Source: Ephydatia muelleri (Eukaryota; Porifera; Demospongiae; Spongillida; Spongillidae). From it: a DNA stretch of 64,000 nucleotides. This document shows positions 49,977 through 62,729 of the stretch, piece after piece. The translations under genes were made by a program, and so were the position numbers. Location of the stretch: the NCBI GenBank assembly GCA_013339895.1, contig JABACO010000021.1, forward strand, positions 3,953,799-4,017,798, given 5' to 3'. Position 1 is the first letter of the stretch. Every line of letters starts with the position of its first letter. The notes below the pieces were generated by a model. It was given only the letters and a program-made list of their open reading frames with translations. It had not been told where the DNA came from and did not search any database.

Positions 49977-51275
49977 GCACATATCGAGAAATTGGCGGTC
50001 AAAAGGATTACGCGGTATTCGGTCATTGCGTAATTCAATGCCCATAGAAAATGTATGAACGCATTCAGAAAACTGCAGCTAACTGCAGAAAAAAACCAAA
50101 TATTGACTAGCTGCTCTCGGATTTGCAATGTGGGGACTAGTTGACGTATTTTGTGTAGTTTTTCGGAACTTAAGTACCTATATCCGCACTTCCACATTAA
50201 TTATGCAAGGTTTCCAATGTCCATTCATTTTTTTCTCATTTCCTTATTTAGTCATCAATAGTTTCCAAACCAAATGATATTTTCCTTACCTGCTCACGGA
50301 TTACATGAGAGTAATCAATGAACTTATTTATCATTATTTTTTCAGAGCTTAGGGCCTTCAAATCGCACTTCCCTTGAATGGTTAGTGAGATACACCCCCA
50401 AATTCAATGTGCCTACCACGATCATCACGTGCCACCCTATCGTCAGTCAGCCGTGCCCAGACCTGGTTGTTTTTTGATTTTGTATTAATGACCTATACTG
50501 ACTTAGCATGACCCCTTGTAAGAGTGGGCACTAATTGGGATTATATGCTGCAAAGACGGAGATGGCGATTACACAGAGGAGTTTGCCACTTATAGAATCG
50601 ACACAGGAGTGCCTGGGCATGACAACCAACCAGTCTTCTTACGGAAGCATCTTGCAAGTCTCAGAGTCCTAGGTTAGCATGAATGTGACACGTACATGAT
50701 CACAGTAGCTACGCTAAATGGTTGTGCAACTGTAATATATAAGCAGGCCCGTAGCCAGGAAGTTAGGCGGGGGGGGGGGGGGGGGGGAATCGATTAATAC
50801 TTCTGAAAGCATTGGCCCAAATACGAGAGCGGGGGGGGGGGGGGGGGGGGGGGGGGGGCCAAATACGAAAAGCGAGACACCTTCGGGCCTGATGCATTTC
50901 TATAAGTACATGTACCATATCTAGAAGAGGCGGAAGTTTCAAGCATCGAACGGGGGGGAGGGAGGGGGGAATCTCCCCCTGGCTATGGGCCTGATAAGAG
51001 CTTACACATATAGATCTCTAAACTATCTACATGTATGGTAACGTCTGGTACAAACAGTGGAAGCATCAAATGTACAATAGCAGTCATACACTGGCGGTAC
51101 GCACTTTTTTGACCTTTCCCATTGAAAAGTAATCCCTTATTAAAGATTCCACACTTTTAACTTTGCAGCAGTTAGTCTGACTTTAAGTTGAGGTGCATAA
51201 GATTTGTGTCAACTATAACATTTGAAAACTACCATGTTTTCTCTGCCCCATATGTGTATGTACATGCATGTACAT

Positions 51276-51828
51276 GTATATGGGACAGTTTCCACGAAAA
51301 CGGCCCATCGCATATAATACATGACTGTATAAAATGTCTTTGTGTTTGAATCATTATAACTTCCGAATTATTAACGCTATCGACTTCCTATTTTCAACAC
51401 TTCATACATTTTGGGGGCCTTGCACTTGACTGTGCAAGTATCGCAATGTCCAATACTCCACCGGGTTCAAACCTACCATAACTTTCGGTAGGAGTAATCA
51501 AATCGCTTCAATTTTGGTTTGTAAATAGAGAGGTCCCTACATGCACATTTTCCCGCTTGATATGGCAGGACACAATTTGCCGCGATAGGTATGTACCCAC
51601 AAACCGAATTTTAAAAGCGATATGATTACAGGAGAACCGAAAGGTATTTGGCGGGTTTGAACCTAGTGGGGTATCATACATTGCAATACCCCAAAACGTA
51701 TTTCACCATACAGAAATGGTGTAGTATGAAGTGTTGAGAATAAGAAGTCAATAGCCTTAACCGTTTGGAAGTTATAGCGATTCAAACGCAAGGGAATTTT
51801 GAGGGGCAGTTTCCACATCCCATATATA
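51276..51828. mobile_element. 550-bp MITE with long imperfect TIRs
   Basis: The left arm contains GTTTGAATCATTATAACTTC, CTATCGACTTCCTATT and CAACACTTCATAC. The right arm contains the inverted equivalents (GTATGAAGTGTTGAGAATAA, GAAGTTATAGCGATTCAAAC). Ends read TATATGGGA. No gene lies inside. A related arm is at 43050-43160. Confidence 0.78.
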
Positions 51829-53157
51829 TAAATATGTGTGCATACATGTATGTGTATGTACATGTATGTATGTGTTTTATGTACATGTATATATGTTATG
51901 TTCTTGATCTTCATGTCTTCTCAGCCTTGTAGAGACTCACTGATGGAAGAACCATGTTGGTGATTCAGTGTCAGCTCTCTTGAACTATTCGGCATGCTCC
52001 TGCCTGAAAGAGTGCTGCAAGATGTAAAATAGGTCACAGTCAAGTTGAACTTTGATTTAGGACTATTGGAGCTAATGATACATTAGTGTGTGCTTAATTG
52101 TAGTCATTTCAGTACTTCACACAGGCCTATTTCTTGTCTGGCCACTTAATTATATGTAAGCTTTTGTTTTAAGGAAAGAATTGCTTCCGAAGGTGAGAGT
52201 TAGGACTGATATTTGTTTTATGGGACACAAATATAAGGCATAATCTCCCTGTCTGAAGTAATATCTGTGGATGCTACCACAGCCTCACCCGTCCACTAAA
52301 GGGTACTGTCAAAAAAACTAGAGGACCCAGTTCTCATTGTTGTTGAAAGCATCATCACCTGCTGACAAGGCTTGGCTGCTCTCTGTGTCAGCACCTCATG
52401 CTGCATCCTGGCTACTGGTCACACCTCCTAGTCTTGACCTGAACTTTGAACCCAATGAACTGTAATTCTCCATCCAATGGTTAGGGATGGACATGGCTAG
52501 AGGCTCCTCATGTTCTTTGTGCCCTGGCGCTACTACCTGTAAACAGGGCGGTGATGTTGTCCAGTGCCCAGCCATTGAATCACATATATGTAACAATGAG
52601 TAAACAAGCACATACATGTAATACATGTACGTTGTGGGTGCAAGGGTCAAGCATTTTAATAAAAGATGATGGTGCAGGGACTGATACAGAAAACAAAAGA
52701 TAGAGGCAGCAAAAACTAACAAAAGATAGAGGCAGCAAAAACTGTTTGTCATTTGCAATCACCCCCATGATGGGTGGGGCCTTAGGAAGAACTGTATCAA
52801 GTTTTTGAGGGGTGACTCTTTCATTGTAAGGGCATCCTGTTCAGCTTATCCTGACAAGAGAGTACATCCAATTTCAGTGATGGATCCAGGATTTCCAGTT
52901 TGTGGAGGGGGGGGGGAACAAATGACCCATGCCAACATCCTGCTCTAGCTGGGGTATGGGAGAGTGGCTGTAAGCTCCTCCATAGGGTCTAGGGAAGAGC
53001 ACATTACATTGTACTTCGACATCAACCCATATTTCACCAAGTCAAAGAGTGTATGGAAGCGCTTGTGCCTACAGTACATGTACACAGATAACATTACATA
53101 GAGGTGTAGCTCCTCCCATGGATGTGAGATAAGATAACCACAGGCATTACCACTTAC

Positions 53158-53158
53158 A

Positions 53159-53205
<47 letters not shown>
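53158..53205. repeat. CA microsatellite
   Basis: A perfect (CA)n run of about 40 bp preceded by a short interrupted one. Confidence 0.95.
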
Positions 53206-53207
<2 letters not shown>

Positions 53208-53589
53208 CCTTCACAAGAAATCCAATCTTCATGTAAAGGTATCTGCCACACTATCTGCCAATCAAGTGAAGGTCAGTATACACAGCTCACAAGATGGGTA
53301 TTCATTTTAGCCAGGACAATGGTTGTGTACACCTTGGACTGCCCTTGTGGGTTTTGTGGTAGCCCAAGGCCAACATAAACAACAGTACCTAAGAAGCATT
53401 GAGTATACCATATCAATGCTAATAGTACATGGCTACACTACACCCTTCTCCTACAACTCTCCTCTCTGCTAGTGGAGCATACTGCCCCAAACATTCATGA
53501 CTCCAACAAGTCAGTACAGGGAGGATAAATGGTATGTGTAATTTTGCCAGAGATGTCCCTGCTGGTGTACATGTACATGACTACAGGAG

Positions 53590-53885
53590 GACAGGAGAGA
53601 GGGAGTGAGGGAGGGAGGGAGGGTGAGGGAGGGAGGGAGGGTGAGGGAGGGAGGGAGGGGGAGGGAGGGAGGGAGGGGGAGGGAGGGAGGGAGGAGGGAG
53701 GGAGGGGAGAGGGAGGGAGGGGGGAGGGAGGGAGGAGGGAGGGAGAGGGAGGGGGAGGGAGGGAGGGGGAGGGGGGAGGGGGGAGGGAAAGGGGAGGGAA
53801 GGGGGAGGGGGAGGGGGGAGGGAGTGAGAAAGTGAGGGAGGGAGGGAGTAGGTGAGACAGGAGAGAAAGAAAGGAAGGAGGAGAG
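53590..53885. repeat. GGGA/GAGG purine tract
   Basis: About 300 bp of nearly pure purine with GGGAGGGAGGGAG(T/G)GAG units. Pro/Ser-rich frames on the other strand are artefacts. The strand could form G-quadruplex or triplex DNA. Confidence 0.93.
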
Positions 53886-54453
53886 AGGGATAAGAGCAAA
53901 GAAAGATGGAACACAAACTAAGTGATTGAAGTGTACACAATGTACCTGGGCAGGCTGGCTGCAGCACTGATGACGCCCAACACCACGTTCCAACTGGAGT
54001 GCAGTGCCTGTGGGCGTGACTGGAGGACCTGTCCAACATATAACGTACTGAGCACAGATCATATACATGTACCATGCACACTGTTATTTGCGCATGTTGC
54101 ACACAGTAGCAGAGAAGACATACATGTACATGTAGAAAGTGAAGGGAAGGAGGCCAGTGGTGTTGTAGCTGATCACAGTAAGGGGCAGGACACCCGCCAG
54201 AGCACCATTGCAATACAAACTGAAGTTGATGAGGATGCCATTACTGTGAGTTGGCAAGTCCCAAGACACAATGATGTAGGTGGAGCCCACATTCTGCACC
54301 GACACAGCATCAAATCCATCCGGTGCTGGGGGAAGGAGGGGAAAGAGGATGACATCACATGCATGCACACAATGACATCACACATACATGTAAATGTATA
54401 CACAGTCAGTGACACACACATACACACACACACACACACACAATCACGCACAC

Positions 54454-55157
54454 CGAGGTACCATTCAGGAGGGGATAAGACACATGCTGTAAGGGGTTGC
54501 AATGCCATATCTGCTCGTGTGCTGGGAAATCCCTCAAAGTAGACTTTCATGGTCAGCAGTGGGACAATCACGTCAGTGATGGCCGCCGCGTGCACCGTAT
54601 CCACGGTGACGTAGAAGGTATTGGAGGCCTGCTCAAACAGTACCACGTGCCCCTGGCCATCACAGAGGTTACTGCCCACAGGAGGGGACTGTACCACACT
54701 CGCACCGACGTACAAGCTCAACATGACTGATGAGTTCTGAAGCTCACAGTGTGCCACTGACCATCAATGAAGGTTCTGGTACTGTTGGATCCAACGACAG
54801 CTGGTCCAGAGCCCACATCAAATATTAACCATGGCAACCCGCCATGCATCTTCACCCCCAGGAAGTCAGTTATTACACTGTTGATCTGGTAGAAGAGAAT
54901 GCCGCTGGGGTTGTAGGCATGGAACTGGACTGTGGCCTGGTTAATAAAACCACAAAGGAACATGTGCCCGCTGAATTTAGCCAGGCCCCTACTGTCGAAG
55001 GAGGTGCCCACATCTCTGACTGGGACTTCAGGCTGGGGACTCGATGGTGCAAGGTTAGGCAGTGATGACATAGTCGGGTTGGAGGGGAGCATTCCATTGG
55101 AGGGACATGGAAGAGAATGTGGTATTGAGGATGAGGGGGGAGCTTGGCCCACAGGTG
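54454..55157 (-). pseudogene. Laminin-G domain block of the usherin-like locus
   Basis: The block opens in one frame with FSSMSLQWNAPLQPDYVITA (FN3) followed by TAA. It continues in a second frame with EVPVRDVGTSFDSRGLAKFS, FINQATVQFHAYNPSGILFY, WLIFDVGSGPAVVGSN and FIDGQWHTVSFR (LamG). It then moves to a third frame with NSSVMLSLYVGASVV and VYFEGFPSTRADMALQP. The LamG order and the DGQWHTV motif are clear, but no single frame spans the domain. Confidence 0.75.
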
Positions 55158-55389
55158 CTAAGGGTGTGAGAAAGATACAAAGTGGTTGTCAATGACCACT
55201 TGGGGCTTTGTTGAATACAAAACACATAACCCACACACACATCATGTGCACATGGCACACATGCATGCAAATGCTGCTTGTGTCTGCTAAGTGTACAAAC
55301 TGAATGATGACTGCCATTTTCTTTACACAAGGCAAGAAGAGAAGGCCATAAAACATGTATCTACAACACCAAATCATACACACGTACAT

Positions 55390-55528
55390 GTACCTGCAAC
55401 ACAAACAACATCCACACGCATACATGTAAATACACACCCACACACCCACAACACACACAACATACACAACACACACACACAAACAACACACACCCACACA
55501 CACGCACACACACGTGCACGCACACGCA

Positions 55529-55604
<76 letters not shown>

Positions 55605-55605
55605 T
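55390..55605. repeat. CA microsatellite, about 215 bp
   Basis: A CA/CACG mixed repeat becoming perfect (CA)n at 55540-55605, in an intron of the usherin-like locus. Confidence 0.95.
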
Positions 55606-56484
55606 GGTCCACATACACAAACGTATACGTACCACTATCCAGTGTTGTGACATTGGCAACACCACCAGTCTGACATCCAGCTGTGGTGCATGCTGCTTCC
55701 ACAAAGCTGTACTGCGTTGACGGCTGCAGGTTATGTACCATGGAACACTGGAGGTAGTGAGAAGGACATTCCCCAGTACGGAAACAGCTTACACATTGCA
55801 GGCTGTGATGATCCCATTGGGAACTGAGGGGTTCAACTACATCACATTGACAGAGGAAGAGGAGAGTGCCAGAAGCTGAGGGCTTGGAACCCCCAATGGT
55901 GCTGTGAAAGGGACCAAGATGTGACAACCATACACAAATACACACACACACACACACACGACAGTGTGCATATACATGTACATGTATGTGAGTATGCATG
56001 AATACATATGTTCACACACACACACGTGCCTCACATTGATTTTCATTGCAATACAGGGGGTGTGGCACCTACATGTACTTACACAGCATGCGGTGTGAGC
56101 AGGGCTACAAATACAAGTGGTGGTCACAGTAAATGGGTGGGGTATATATAATAATCGGAGATCATACACTTCCAAAGGGTGGGGTTTCCCCAAGAAAGGT
56201 GCCCCCCCCCCCCCCCCCCATCCCACACATCATACTGGATCAGCAGTATTGGACAGTGCAGTCACAGCGTTCAGAGCAGTAATATTGGGAGCAGCCTGGG
56301 ATGTGGGCATGGCTTGTAATATCTTCAAGCTGCAGGACTTGCTTTGGCCACACCCACCGGATGTGCAGGCCTGTACCAGTGTAAACAGTTGTAGTTCATA
56401 TACAGTGTATGGTATTGGACAGGGCAGGGATTTACCGCTCCCACCCCCTATCCACCCCCTGGTTTGCCCCTAATTTGAATAACC

Positions 56485-56825
56485 CAGGGAGAAGGCCAAC
56501 AGTATACCATATCCACACTCAACAAGGCCAACAGAATAGGGAGAAGGCCAACAGAATTGGGAGAAGGCCAATAGTATATAGGGAGAAGGCCAACAGTATA
56601 AGGCCAAAAGTAAAGACAAGGCGAACAATATAGGGAGAAGATCAGCAGTACAGGGAGAAGGCCACCAGTCTAACAATAAAGGAAGATGACCAACAGTATA
56701 AGGAGACGGGCAATTAACGGTTCGAGAGTAAAGGGAGAAGGCTACCACTGGTTATAGTACAGGTAGATGTGCACAATTATAGAGAGATGGCCAACTGTAC
56801 TAGTATAGAGAGAAGGCCATATCTA
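56485..56825. repeat. GGGAGAAGGCCAACAGTATA tandem repeat
   Basis: About 14 imperfect copies of a 20-24-bp unit (GGGAGAAGGCCAACAGTAT) run for about 340 bp. Confidence 0.9.
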
Positions 56826-58569
56826 CTCCTTCCAAGATATGCACATACCTGTAGGGCCGAACACTACCCACGAACACACCCTACGCTACTAAATTCACAT
56901 AGTATACACCTGCGTCTCAGAAGATGAAAGCATGAAGGGCATACGTAGTTCGATCCCTGCATGCATCATTGTACCTAATTGATGCGCTCCACTTCTCCAG
57001 TGCAAGTGACGCATTAATGCATCGGTTCAATTATAATTGTAATTCAAATTGTATTGATAGTTACGTTACAGACATTGAAGTTAACCCCCACTAGCCGCGC
57101 GCCGACATAATTTTAATAATTATAGCTTTATTCTTAGATGACGCAAGGTATTACGTAATGACTACTTCGTTTATGAATAAATTATGCGCGGTAGAAATTA
57201 AATTTTTGTCTTGATTGTAGTTTACGAATGGTTAATGGTATAATCTTATAAAGCACAGAATCACAATCAATCTGATTTATCGTAAATTATAAACGTGTTT
57301 GAAATTCAATTTGAAAACAAAAAGCAAGATGACCGCCTATGTATGGGCCATTTCTCCATATGACTACAAGGAACATCACCTAGGACCCACCTGACGCATC
57401 TGTGGTTCCTAGGTGTTGTTTCTGTAGTCCAGCCTCCTCACCAGCAATTTGGTTGTTTGGTGTGGGGGCATGGAGCTCCATTGGTAGCCAATAAACCTGC
57501 AGTGACATAGCCACTATCCAAAAAAAGGAAGGAGCCAAAGACATGCCTCAGGCACAGATGTGTCAGCATTTCTTTAGCAGTCCTCCCCCTTTTGCTCCTA
57601 GATAATTGCGTGGAAACACAGTGGGATACTGAACGAGAGCGTGTATAGTTTGATTGCGTCGTATCTTCCAAGCGGTACATGCATGTATTGTGTAATCTGG
57701 GTTAAAATGTTTACTACATGTAGAGCAAGGGAACCTATTAAAGAACAATCTACTTCCCTTGACTAATGCGCGCAGACGATGCATGCTAGAGAGGTAATTT
57801 AAATACTGCTGGATAGCAAATTTAATGGAGATTGCAAATATACTAACCATAAGAAATGTTTCATGAACCCTGGTACCGATAACTCACTTGTCGGCAAGTA
57901 TACCTCAATGTATGGCAATGGTACCTACTAAGGAACTACCATATCAAAGGGTTGTTATATAAACACACAGCTGCATGGCGGTTTGCTATCTGCTTAAAAA
58001 TGAAATGTTTAATGCGTGCAAGTGATAAACATTATAATAATCATTGATTTGTGTGCACCATTGCTTCCTGCAGTGTGATGGCCTTTAGAATACATTTCAT
58101 TGTAAACACGTGAGCGTTGATTAGAAATTTTAATGAATTTAAAGTTCCTTAATAGGGATGCGTTCTACATTCGGTTCCTTTGCTGCGAAGTGACTGATAA
58201 TCTATTTGTACTACCGCCAGCGGCCTTGTTAGTCTGAAGCGAAACGTGATGTCCCACCCTACGCCCTTTCTTCGATTTCGTTCTATCTTTCGATCTTAAA
58301 AGTTGAATTCATTATGAAAGCAGATTCAGAATGCTCATTTCAAGGTCTACAGCATTCGACGATGGCAAGATTGAGTAAATTGGATAACCCGCATTCATGA
58401 GATGAGGTCACATTTACCCTACATGTACACAATTCCCAAATGACTGCCCTTTGATCTCTGCTACACGCACACAAATGAATGCAAGTCTCTCGAGCAGGAA
58501 GAGAGGTATATCACACAATTTAAAAACAAAGGGGACAGAGGGAGAGGACAATGCACCTGTGCATTGCCA
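56826..58569. other. Intergenic interval upstream of the usherin-like locus and downstream of the PTB gene
   Basis: I see one dispersed repeat (57425-57540, inverted copy of 49875-49976) and otherwise AT-rich unique-looking DNA. The 3' untranslated region of the PTB gene should lie at the right edge. Confidence 0.5.
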
Positions 58570-61552
58570 TCACACCCCAGCACGCACACCCCGTGCTTTG
58601 TCCCCCTCCCTCGTCCCTCCCTGTACGGAGGTGGGATCCCTCGCAGAGCTGCCGCAGGTAGTCTGCCTCCTCATGGTCACATAGCCACCTTCCTCCTCCT
58701 CCCCAGGCTCAAGTCTTCCATCGAGCTGCTGCTGCATACTGTAGGGCTGGCTGCTGGCAAAGTAGTCCTGTGAACTAAGCCACACTTGTGGTCCAGAGGT
58801 ACTCATCGGAATGTAGTCGCCCTCTAGTATGGTGGTTGAGGAGGTGCCATGATCAGCAGTCTTGGGCCTTGAAACAACTGCCAAGGATGGCAGGGCTCTG
58901 CCCACATGTTGGATACCATCACCTGCGACAGGCATGTCCTGTACAAGCTGCTGAGTCAGTCCTACGAGATTGACATACTGGTGATGTAATGGCTTGGTGG
59001 TGGTGGAGGAGGAGGAGGGAGGCGACAGGATATGAAACTTGCGAGACAGGTTACCGTCATTTTCTTCCCACGACCCGGGGACATTCTCATAGGGACCACA
59101 CTGGACATTCTCGAAGGGACCATGCTGGACGTTCTCGTACATGCCTCGGCGAACACTCGGACCAGACAGAGCTTGAGGTGGCGACGTTCCTCCGTGCCGG
59201 GACCGTGGAACATCGTACAGTACCTCCTCACCACTCCTGGAGGCAAATGACAGGTGTGTGCTTCCCTCTGGAAGGTCCCAGTTGCCCTGCAGTGTTCCCG
59301 CATGCAGGGACTCTTGGCGCAGGGGCACAAAGTCGTAGCGCTGATGAGGATTCACGTTCTCGTACACAGTAGCCAGCTTGTGCTCTTCTGCTACCCCAGC
59401 TTGGGCCAAAGAAGAAGAAGTGTTTGCGGTAGAGAGAGGAACAGATTTAGTACGGCCTGCAGCTGAGGGGAGTGCAGCATCCTCAGATGAGGAAGAGTTA
59501 GAAATGGTCCTTCTAGACCCATTTCCAGCCAGGATATTATCGCCAGCGGGGCTGTTGGAAGCTGCATAGGTAAAAGGGGAGGTTGAAGGAGAGATGGACA
59601 TGCCGTTTCCATTTGCTGGAGTGTCGACTTCCTCGTACTGGTGCACAAAGCGTTTGAGCGAGGGAACTGATGACTGTTTTCTCAGTGTGGGCATGGCGTT
59701 GTCCTCTGTGAAGGAGGAGGAGGAGGAAGAGGAACAAGAGGAAGAGGTGGACGAGAGGCGGCACAGCACAAAGTCACTGGGCACAGCCATGCCATCAGAG
59801 ACATTGCTGCAGGTGTTGTTCGCGGGGGTTATAACTCTGGGCGGGTGAGACACATAGCGCTCATTCGAGAATGTGTCAGCTGCGCCGGAGGATGGTGTCG
59901 TCGTAGGTCCGGGAGCACTGTGCCCAAATTTGGCTCCAGTGGTCGTAGAAAGGGCAGCCTTGAACACTTCAAAGGTTGATGGCATGAACTGGAAGTCGTA
60001 CTTTTCGACTCCAAACGGACCTTTTCTCCCAGAGGTAAATGTGAAGATGTCATCGTGGCAGTTAAAGTCACGAATGGTGGAGTAAGGCCAGGTGGCTACC
60101 TCCTTGCCACAGTAGGTTATGATGGTGAGTGTGGATGTAGACAGGCGGATGTAGCAGTTGCCTACTGCGGTGTCACCGATCTTACCAAGAGCATGGGCAA
60201 CATAACCTTGTGGTGAAAGAAAGTATGAACAGTGAATTTTTGGAGAGTGTGACGGTTACCATGTAAATATACAGATCTGTCCACGCCTGATAATGATCAC
60301 GCCGCATTTCCTGCGTCAACCGCAAGGTCACCTTTTCTAACCAAATGACAACAAAGCAAATTCGTGCCCGTGGTTTGCTAAGGCTCAGCGTTGTGTGGAC
60401 CTAGCTCGCTGCTGTTCTAACAAATACGCACCCCACTAATTTCGCGCGCACATACTCAAGCAGTGCAAAAGATCGAGATCGCCAGCTGATAGGTCTAATT
60501 CGACCAGTGATATACACATATAATCTCTGATTCGCTACCATTCGAAATCGTAGCTCCCGGTTACAGAGAAAGCAGAGATAATATATAAAGGGATTGGAAA
60601 CGAGCCCACTTTTCACGCATTAGAGCGTGCCATCCGCACCTGTACTCGAACCCACAACCAACAAATGTATGCGTGTACACAAATAGGTCAATTATCATTA
60701 TAGGATGGCGATGAGTAGCTAATTGCGTTGTAACCCGCTGTAGACTGCAAAATGGGCTAGCAAGTTAGAAACAACCGTAAAACCATCACCTTTGACACAA
60801 TACAAGCCGTAACGTAGTCGCGCGCTAGATATAAAAATATTCGGATGCTAAAATATGAACCAAGAGCTACAAGACAGCGTTAGATTTAGCGATCTAGCTT
60901 ACACGATAAAGGCTACACTGTCCCACAAAATTACCATATCCAACATTCTGTTGGAGCGGTTCTGAGCACTGCCGTTACAAACAAACAACACCACGCTACA
61001 ATTTAACCATCTTGCACGTTATAGAGCCATTTTCAAACAGAAAAGACCATCGATTCGTAAGATACTGTCCCACAAAAAACGGCGCTCCGGAAAAATCGCA
61101 ATTTTGGCAAAAAAGCTCGAAACTGTGCAACCGAACACTCACGGCCCTTCAAAAAAGAGCAACACGTTGTACATGTGATGGCGAACTTGAAAATTACAAT
61201 CAAATAAGCCTTTTCCTTTTAGTTCAAACAAACCAGCGAGCTTTAGACTCTGTCCTCACTTCTACGCAGGTGCGATTCACAGCAGGTCGGATGGCACGCG
61301 ACAAATTGCGAAACTCTATGGCTCACGTGACGCGTTGCCAATCCCTTTATATATTATCTCTGAGAGAAAGGCAATAAAATTTGAAACGACATAGCAGAGC
61401 GAAGGCCCTGTGCATACGATAGAATGACACTACGCAAATGGGCGATATTTGGTGCTACATGGTTTGAGCACAGACACGAACTTACGCGTATGCACACACA
61501 CTATAAATTCAACACACCTACCGTATTGCGAGACCTCGACATGGTTAGTCAT
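58570..61552 (-). CDS. IRS-type PTB docking protein (complete, 2 exons)
   Basis: Exon 1 is 61552-61522 (MTNHVEVSQY plus one base) and exon 2 is 60206-58570. Joined in phase they give 555 aa. Residues about 4-100 form an IRS-type PTB domain (YIRLSTSTLTIITY, DDIFTFTSGRKGPFG, FEVFKAAL) as in DOK, FRS2 and IRS proteins. The rest is Ser/Pro-rich with tyrosine motifs: YEEV (Y201), YENV (Y292, Y367, Y383), YDVP (Y341), YVNL (Y421), YIPM (Y475) and YVTM (Y519). YxN motifs are GRB2 SH2 sites and YxxM motifs are PI3K p85 sites. It should act as a membrane-proximal scaffold below receptor tyrosine kinases. There is no PH domain or myristoylation signal, so recruitment probably relies on PTB binding. Confidence 0.88.
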
Positions 61553-62069
61553 ATTTCTTCCAAGGACTGCACAGGCACCGCTAACACAACACGACCAAAT
61601 TAAAAGACGTCACGCGCGTAAAATTCAATTTGTCAGCCGTCTGGGTCTTGGTACGAGACTAATAATACTTTATATTAGTAATTTCACACCTTCACCAGTA
61701 TCTTTCTCGGCACACTGGAAAGGGTCCCCCGTCGTAGAGGTACCTCTCCTATCGATTGAGGAGTGGCAAGGTTTAACAAACCACCTCACAAACTCATATC
61801 CTTACCTTCGATACAGCTATTCTTCTAATGAATTTGCCGCACCAAAAAAGAAGTCCTATGCGTAGGCCTATATGATGGTTTTTAATATACGTTTGCTACT
61901 TGTACATATCATTCAGGAGTGGTGGATATCTGTGGGTGAAAGTAACCTACCACATGAATAAATGTTTAGAGAAGGGGCCATGTTACTGCGAGTAGATGCT
62001 CAACGATTCAATGATATTACGACTGTGATGGCAAGAGTGAAGACAAAAGTATAGCTGTATCGAAGGTGG

Positions 62070-62714
62070 ATAGCCTCTGCGTCAAAAGGACAAGCAAGCA
62101 TGTCATTCGTGATGTGACAAGTTTTTCCTTCTAAAAACAAGAGGGCCAAATAATTGATCAATGCATTTCAAGGACTGCTATTTCGGAACTCTGAGGGATG
62201 ACCTCATGCTACATGTCCTGATAAGAGGAATCGACAGTGATCAAATGAGGCACCACCTGTTCAAACAGAACTGACCAAGGCAGTGCAGATGTGCCAGGCA
62301 ATGGAACACACATCAGATCTCCAGTCCTGGTACAAAAAGAAACCAGAAGAGGAGAAACAGGACCCAGACTGAGGATGATAGTTCAGATCCATAGTCGCAG
62401 CTGTTCAAAGAAGGCAGGATCTGAGGAAGGAAAGGCCTTCGATGAGGTTGCCCAAAGAGAGTACTAGGAAAAGAATGGGAAGGGCAGATTACTCTGTGTG
62501 TGGTAGGTCTCACAGACCCAGACAGTGTCGGGCATTTGGTCAACTGTATTATTTTGCAAGAAAGTGTCTATACAGAGAGGCAGGCACTTACATGGTAGAT
62601 GGTTGCCAAAGTGAAGGAGAAGATGAGGAAAATGTCCTACAGATTGTTGAGCAAAAAGTTGATGGCAAAGATGCAGCTGGTATGGAATGGGAAGATTTTT
62701 TTGCTAGAGTGTAG
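62070..62714 (+). pseudogene. Gypsy gag remnant with zinc knuckle
   Basis: Pieces read LTKAVQMCQAMEHTSDLQSW-like sequence (end of capsid, one residue pattern interrupted) and then CGRSHRPRQCRAFGQLYYFA. This last block is the C-G-x-x-H-x-x-x-x-C knuckle region of K02A2.6-type Gypsy gag with its second-knuckle Cys residues lost. It ends with an acidic VLQIVE tail. Stop codons interrupt the frame upstream. Confidence 0.65.
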
Positions 62715-62729
62715 GTGGATAAAGCTGGC

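Larger units (their letters stand above)
49133..54122. other. Intergenic interval with poly-G tracts and a 550-bp MITE
   Basis: Poly-G runs occur at about 50769-50788 and 50831-50858, and a MITE at 51276-51828. Isolated open frames, such as a 47-codon frame at about 50536-50676 and a minus frame around 53090-52945 (HKRFHTLFDLVKYGL), have no recognised family. A CA microsatellite lies at 53158-53205. Confidence 0.5.
54123..56430 (-). pseudogene. Usherin-like FN3 / laminin-G exons with disrupted frames
   Basis: Minus-strand exon-like blocks in order are 56430-56236 (end of an FN3 domain, VQACTSGGCG), 55901-55633 (FN3), 55157-54454 (start of an FN3, then a laminin-G domain) and 54325 to about 54123 (FN3, STYIIVSWDLPTHSNGI). 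FN3 alternating with LamG and motifs such as EAACTTAGC and QACTSGGC are typical of usherin (USH2A), a giant adhesion protein. Splice acceptors are good (TTTCACAG, CCCTTAG, CCCCCAG). Frame breaks: TAG where the FN3 Trp should be in the second block, a shift later in that block, and two more shifts in the third. It looks like a decayed partial copy. Confidence 0.7.

Noticed and set aside
53495..54213. Pro/Ser-rich minus-strand frames
   Set aside because: They come from the GGGA purine tract on the opposite strand and have no coding signal.
58989..59848. Plus-strand open frames opposite the PTB gene
   Set aside because: They are reverse-strand shadows of a long real exon on the minus strand.
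61449..61865. Plus-strand 138-codon frame
   Set aside because: It overlaps the first exon and probable promoter of the PTB gene in antisense and has no known domain.
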